Part shown: positions 63,294 through 64,000 of the stretch, piece by piece
Layout: each line of letters opens with the position of its first letter
How positions within the stretch are numbered: position 1 is the first letter of the stretch
Source of the DNA: Paraburkholderia eburnea
GTDB taxonomy: Bacteria > Pseudomonadota > Gammaproteobacteria > Burkholderiales > Burkholderiaceae
Direction: 5' to 3'
Length of the DNA stretch: 64,000 nt
NCBI RefSeq assembly: GCF_002917095.1
Contig: NZ_PQGA01000001.1
Coordinates: 124,001-188,000 of the forward strand
Made by a program: the position numbers and the translations under genes
The notes under the pieces: model-generated
What the model was told of the DNA's origin: nothing
Databases searched by the model: none
Seen by the model: only the letters and a program-made list of their open reading frames with translations

Positions 63294-64000
63294 TCACCAG
63301 ATCTGCGCCGCCTCGGCGACCGTGCGCTCGACCACTTCGAACGGGAACGTCATACGCACCGCGAGGCCGCCGCTTTCGCCGTTGCCGATGGCGATTTCGC
63401 CACCCGCACGCCGCACCAGACGCTCCACGATCGCCAGTCCCAGCCCGCTATGGCCGTTGCCTCCGCGCGCCGGATCGAGCCGCACGAATGGCCGGCTGGC
63501 CTGCGTGAGGTCCTGGTCGGCGATGCCCTTGCCGTGATCGCTCACGCATAGCGTGAAGCCGTCCGAGTCGCGCGAAGTTTCGATCACCACGGGCGGCGCA
63601 CCGTAGGCATGTGCGTTGTCGAGCAGATTCGACACCACGCGGTCAAGCGTCGCCGCGGGCAGGCGGAAATCCGGCCCCGCCTTGAAGCGCCGCTCGATCA
63701 TCAGCGACTCGCCGCCCACCGTGCGGTAATTGCGCGCGATGCGCTCGCACTGGTCGTCCACTTCGAGCGGCTCGCTGCGGTCCGCGCCGTCGTGCGCGAA
63801 CACCAGGAATTGATCGACGATATGCGCCATCGAATCGACATCGCGCACCACGCCGTCACGCATCTTCTGCTCGTCCATCATTTCGGCGCGCAGGCGCAGG
63901 CGCGCAAGCGGCGTCTTGAGATCGTGCGCGACGCCCGCGAGCATCACGGCGCGGTCTTTATCGGTTTGCTCGACTTCCTTGACCATCTGGTTGAAGCCGC
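63294..64000 (-). CDS. Sensor histidine kinase, EnvZ type, 5' end outside the window
   Basis: The last about 235 residues of a membrane sensor kinase; the start lies beyond 64000. The end of the HAMP region (FNQMVKEVEQTDKDRAVMLAG) leads into the H-box VAHDLKTPLARLRLRAEMM, with phospho-acceptor histidine, and then the N-box (LDRVVSNLLDNAHAYG), G1 (DHGKGIAD) and G2 (GHSGLGLAIVERLV). H-box and order match EnvZ-like kinases that pair with OmpR-type regulators; the regulator gene should lie further right. Confidence 0.9.
   Translation of the reverse strand, partial: GFNQMVKEVEQTDKDRAVMLAGVAHDLKTPLARLRLRAEMMDEQKMRDGVVRDVDSMAHIVDQFLVFAHDGADRSEPLEVDDQCERIARNYRTVGGESLMIERRFKAGPDFRLPAATLDRVVSNLLDNAHAYGAPPVVIETSRDSDGFTLCVSDHGKGIADQDLTQASRPFVRLDPARGGNGHSGLGLAIVERLVRRAGGEIAIGNGESGGLAVRMTFPFEVVERTVAEAAQIW

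Overview
The window reads as a GC-rich, gene-dense chromosomal segment of a Burkholderiaceae bacterium (Paraburkholderia, Caballeronia or Burkholderia sense). The grounds are very high GC at third codon positions, the gene set (RnfB-like ferredoxin next to nth, DUF1841 protein, MctP with its DUF3311 partner, UbiC near HtpG, ParE/ParC pair, rubredoxin beside tRNA-Arg) and the style of the small conserved hypotheticals. The genus is an inference; no rRNA or other decisive marker is present. No CRISPR array, transposase, integrase or prophage was seen.

Layout. 1-8 kb: tail of an RnfB-like ferredoxin, nth, a DUF1841 protein, two c-type cytochromes, a MoxR ATPase with VWA partner, a BenE-type carrier and transaldolase. 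8-14 kb: VOC protein, FUSC membrane protein, the MctP carboxylate permease pair, a spermidine-synthase-like protein with a histone-H1-like N-terminal arm, and a TonB/TolA-like lipoprotein. 14.3-16.9 kb: a lower-GC insert (XRE regulator and ccdAB toxin-antitoxin) inside a DNA-deoxyinosine glycosylase gene. The original 3' end of that gene is stranded on the far side, and a divergent 3' end carried by the insert restores the gene. 17-29 kb: ubiC, a small two-repeat protein, htpG, a MocR regulator divergent from a VOC gene, a DMT exporter, an aminotransferase, RidA, PhzF and a GGDEF-EAL protein.

29-34 kb: a three-gene catabolic operon (MHS-family transporter, M20 amidohydrolase, acetylpolyamine-amidohydrolase-like deacetylase) divergent from a LysR regulator, with a long inverted repeat between them. 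34-42 kb: CopD-like membrane protein, parC, parE, an MNT/HEPN toxin-antitoxin pair and an ABC-F ATPase (Uup). 42-49 kb: DUF4399 protein, rubredoxin, tRNA-Arg(CCU), small hypotheticals, a Dcm-like cytosine methyltransferase with Vsr, a YbhB-type protein, a DHA2 drug exporter and a glycine-rich membrane protein. 49-64 kb: otsA, small hypotheticals, two sigma-54 activators, tandem paralogous lipoproteins, an ABC importer (ATPase plus double permease), a membrane diguanylate cyclase, a small protein of possible Cas2/VapD-like fold, and the 3' part of an EnvZ-type sensor kinase that runs off the right edge.

The most unusual structure is the split-and-restored glycosylase gene with its toxin-antitoxin and regulator cargo. 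Other items to check are the histone-like arm on the spermidine synthase homologue, the reading-frame switch at the start of the second sigma-54 activator, and several candidate operators (four TACCG boxes, the 14-bp LysR inverted repeat, the XRE palindrome, and a DnaA-box-like palindrome upstream of parE).
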